Below, in pieces: positions 5,437 to 5,506 of a stretch of DNA of 5,506 nt; position 1 is the first letter of the stretch, and the number at the start of each line of letters is the position of its first letter. Under the pieces are notes generated by a model, which searched no databases, had not been told where the DNA came from, and worked only from the letters and a program-made list of their open reading frames with translations. Source of the DNA: Bacillota bacterium. Its GTDB lineage: Bacteria; Bacillota; Clostridia; Lachnospirales; Lachnospiraceae. A program made the translations under genes and the position numbers. The DNA is taken from NCBI GenBank assembly GCA_023428885.1, contig JAEYWQ010000286.1:1-5506 (forward strand), given 5' to 3'.

Positions 5437-5506
5437 AAGTGAATAAATCAATAAAGAATCAACCTCTTAATTTAGCATCAAATATGTTAAGCCATCATGC
5501 TGTATT
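5437..5506 (+). other. Non-coding end of window after prmA
   Basis: Seventy AT-rich bases follow the prmA stop. I see no strong terminator; AGCAT at 5474-5478 and ATGCT at 5497-5501 could pair, but the stem is only five bases long. An ATG at 5484 stays open to the edge for seven codons but has no ribosome binding site in front. In Firmicutes the next gene is often rsmE, but nothing here shows it. Confidence 0.4.

Noticed and set aside
5484..5506. ATG opening a following gene at the window edge
   Set aside because: Only seven codons are visible, with no ribosome binding site, and the residues (MLSHHAV) do not match a start I recognise.

Overview
This window holds the class I heat-shock (DnaK chaperone) locus of a low-GC Gram-positive bacterium. 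The order is hrcA (3' end only), grpE, dnaK, dnaJ, prmA, all on the + strand. The gene order, the AT-rich intergenic DNA, the GGAGG-type ribosome binding sites and the short Gram-positive form of DnaK point to Firmicutes/Clostridia. The protein style is most like Lachnospiraceae (Lachnoclostridium-type), but that finer placement is an impression and not a demonstrated identity.

Layout: 1-304 is the C-terminal 100 codons of the HrcA repressor. 336-983 is grpE, most likely from a GTG start. 984-1184 is a 201-base gap that is unusually structured: a 43-base stretch with only two G/C bases, then five consecutive inverted repeats (1028-1157), then the dnaK ribosome binding site. 1185-3041 is dnaK. 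3042-3126 holds a perfect 15-bp inverted repeat without a good U tract, then the dnaJ ribosome binding site. 3127-4284 is dnaJ. 4292-4327 is a convincing intrinsic terminator that closes the chaperone unit. 4328-4437 is a short leader with a weak candidate promoter. 4438-5436 is prmA. 5437-5506 is non-coding as far as can be seen.

How the genes work together: HrcA represses the class I heat-shock operon by binding CIRCE. No CIRCE lies in this window; in related operons it sits upstream of hrcA, which is outside. DnaK binds and releases unfolded substrates in an ATP cycle, DnaJ delivers substrate and stimulates hydrolysis, and GrpE exchanges the nucleotide. PrmA, a ribosomal protein L11 methyltransferase, is co-located with this cluster in Bacillus subtilis (there called yqeT), so its place here is expected; here a terminator separates it from dnaJ.

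The protein-coding content is core housekeeping and I see no new gene system. The part most worth a second look is the grpE-dnaK gap. Its array of hairpins includes an 18-bp perfect palindrome and four related arms that can pair in two mutually exclusive ways. This could be an mRNA processing, stability or thermosensing element that sets DnaK levels separately from GrpE, or it could be a dispersed genomic repeat. The sequence alone cannot decide.
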